A DNA stretch of 21,796 bases from a virus: the IMG/VR virus record IMGVR_UViG_3300042330_000127, positions 1 to 21,796 of that record; one strand, given 5' to 3'. Under the pieces are notes generated by a model. It saw only the letters and a program-made list of their open reading frames with translations. It was not told where the DNA came from and ran no database searches. Positions within the stretch are counted from its first letter, which is position 1. Each line of letters opens with the position of its first letter. Of the stretch, positions 20,339-21,796 are shown one piece after another. Position numbers and translations under genes: made by a program.

Positions 20339-21796
20339 TTAGAAAGGTGCTTCGGTTAATTTTAAATCAATAGAAAACCAACGCTCATGATGTGACTTTC
20401 CTTCGTTATAATCATGGTCAACAAACCTTGCATAGCTTTCTAGCCACTTTTTAAACTTCTTATTTGTTAGCCACTTTTTATAGTCTTGGTACTCGTTGGT
20501 GAAGTTTTCAAAAATTGTAGTTTTATTTATACGCTCGTTGTGCGCTATAGCTCCGTCCTTTGTCCATTCGTAGAACTCAAATGAAGTTTCTTTGATGAAC
20601 TTTCTAACCACTAGGTTATTGAATTCATTTTGAACTAAGCCGTTTGTCAAATAATACTGCAAACAATTAACCATGTAGCTGTCAAACCTTGCCCATTCGC
20701 TTTCGCTCCAGTCGTCAAAAAGTAAATGCCCGAAGTGGTCTAATGGTGTACGGTTAGCACTAAAGTAGCTACTCATTTCGATTTCAAACTTTCTGCGCTC
20801 AAATGAACCGCCAACACCTCCAACGGTGTAATTAGTTGTGATTAATATTTTCGGACTTTTTTGGATGGGTAGTTTAATCGCATCTTGTCCTTTGTACTCT
20901 AAAGTGATACCCTCAGTAATTAAGCTAAAAAGACTTTCAAAACTGAAGTTCTTTTTAACATCGTCAAATACTAATAGTTGGCAATCGGTTGAAACGGTTT
21001 GATAGGGGAAGGACTTATTAAACTCAAATGTCTTGCCGTCAATCATGCTGACCTTTTTCATCTTCGCTATGGCGTTCCAAAATAAACCTTTGCCACTTCC
21101 CCCATTCGGGTTCTCGCTTATTGTTTCGTCATTAAAAATAATCGCTTTATTATTTGCTGAAGTCTTGAAAGTGTGAAGGAGATAACCAATCACTGACTTA
21201 AATGTGTTGTACTTTTGAATGTCTTTACCGCTAACTAACCAGATGAACTCACGGAATATAGCTGGATGGTGGTCTGTTTCATTATACTCACGGTTTATTA
21301 TTTGGTTCTTCCATACATAGTCATTTAACCTTACATAGTCTATTTGTTCTACTCCGTCCTTTGTAACTCTCAAAGCGCAGTTTGAATAGTAAATAAAACA
21401 TTCAGTTGGTGTATCTTCTTTTAGCTGAATGTCGGCTGACTTTAAAAAAGATAGATAGTTTGATGTAAAAAATTGTGGGTTTCCTGCAATGTAGTCATAA
21501 GGCTTCGCCCCTATTTTATCATTGCTCAATAAATAATCAAGTACAAAATCTTTGATTTTCTTTTCGTTAGTTTCCTCAATGAAGTTTTGTTCCTTACGGA
21601 TAAAGGTGTAAGTGTTACCGTTAGCTGGATAATACTTCATGAAGTTGTTTTGCTCGAGCCACCTTTTGAATTTTAAAGGACTTAATATTATTCGCCCTTT
21701 GTCGGTTATGTTCCAAAACTCATCTACCTCCATCGACCCCTTTACTCGTTCAATAGTTTCTAAGTCTTGGATTTCGATGTTCTCACGTTGTAGTGA
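20339..21796 (-). CDS. Primase/helicase, SF3-like AAA+ ATPase (may be 5'-truncated by window edge)
   Basis: A replication ATPase of the D5/phage primase type. Counting from ATG 21731-21733 (464 residues), the N-terminal third (FWNITDKGRIILSPLKFKRWLEQNNF at 6-31) resembles the start of helicase-like proteins of Bacteroidota phages. Walker A is NPNGGSGKGL (208-217), Walker B LLVFDD (253-258), sensor I ILITTN (296-301), and the following GSFERR (309-314) supplies a candidate arginine finger. These fit SF3 helicases that unwind DNA as hexamers. A separate archaeo-eukaryotic primase domain is not visible. The frame stays open upstream of the ATG for 21 codons to the window edge (including LQRENIEIQDLETIERVKG), so the true start may be outside. 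AAGGGG lies close before the internal ATG, so a start at 21733 is also possible. Confidence 0.85.
   Translation of the reverse strand, partial: SLQRENIEIQDLETIERVKGSMEVDEFWNITDKGRIILSPLKFKRWLEQNNFMKYYPANGNTYTFIRKEQNFIEETNEKKIKDFVLDYLLSNDKIGAKPYDYIAGNPQFFTSNYLSFLKSADIQLKEDTPTECFIYYSNCALRVTKDGVEQIDYVRLNDYVWKNQIINREYNETDHHPAIFREFIWLVSGKDIQKYNTFKSVIGYLLHTFKTSANNKAIIFNDETISENPNGGSGKGLFWNAIAKMKKVSMIDGKTFEFNKSFPYQTVSTDCQLLVFDDVKKNFSFESLFSLITEGITLEYKGQDAIKLPIQKSPKILITTNYTVGGVGGSFERRKFEIEMSSYFSANRTPLDHFGHLLFDDWSESEWARFDSYMVNCLQYYLTNGLVQNEFNNLVVRKFIKETSFEFYEWTKDGAIAHNERINKTTIFENFTNEYQDYKKWLTNKKFKKWLESYARFVDHDYNEGKSHHERWFSIDLKLTEAPF

Noticed and set aside
1-21796. CRISPR arrays, tRNA genes, insertion sequences, attachment sites
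   Set aside because: No regularly spaced repeats, cloverleaf-like sequence with CCA end, transposase motifs or terminal inverted repeats were seen by eye on either strand.

Overview
The window is a stretch of a tailed double-stranded DNA phage genome (or a prophage; no integrase or host gene is visible). It probably infects a member of the Bacteroidota, most likely a flavobacterium-like host. Three things point there. The DNA is AT-rich and has almost no Shine-Dalgarno sequences. Bacteroidota-type TAnnTTTG elements lie upstream of genes. Several structural proteins are of the type I associate with phages of that phylum. The TAnnTTTG elements are seen directly; the host assignment is inference. 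The single tape-measure protein and the lack of a visible contractile sheath suggest a siphovirus.

Almost everything is on the minus strand, so transcription runs from high to low coordinates. From 21.8 to 17.7 kb there is a DNA metabolism block: an SF3-type primase/helicase, a small SNF2-like helicase, a VRR-NUC nuclease, a DnaQ-fold exonuclease with a zinc ribbon, and a small acidic protein. From 17.6 to 15.0 kb there is an accessory block: a conserved phage protein, a ParB/Srx-domain protein, an FkbM methyltransferase, and a 2-oxoglutarate/Fe(II) oxygenase with a TET/JBP-like HRDxxN motif. The last two genes look more AT-rich than their surroundings. From 15.0 to 2.3 kb comes the packaging and virion block: small and large terminase, a frameshifted tail-assembly-chaperone-like pair, two neck or tail-completion candidates, four tail or fibre-like proteins, the tape measure, a ClpP-like prohead protease with a probable nested scaffold, the major capsid protein, and a probable tail-tube protein. 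No portal protein is recognisable in the window. From 2.2 kb to the left edge there is a terminator-bounded module of two hypothetical proteins, two glycosyltransferases (one with the full animal beta-1,4-galactosyltransferase fingerprint), and a truncated AT-hook-like protein.

Inside the virion operon, at 5.14-5.55 kb, a two-gene cassette on the opposite strand (a small membrane protein and a ribbon-helix-helix-like protein) carries its own near-consensus Bacteroidota promoter. An 11-bp direct repeat overlaps that promoter.

The most notable observations are: (i) TTTG-N4-ATG at the start of five minus-strand genes, suggesting leaderless transcripts; (ii) a large terminase whose natural ATG is one frame away from the ATPase domain, across an A9 run that contains A-AAA-AAG; (iii) a T10 slippery run in the chaperone pair; (iv) the TET/JBP-like oxygenase beside ParB and FkbM genes; (v) the beta4GalT-like enzyme with an altered donor-pocket residue; (vi) the counter-oriented cassette. 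No tRNA, rRNA, CRISPR array or insertion sequence was seen, and no stretch above 300 bases lacks a gene.
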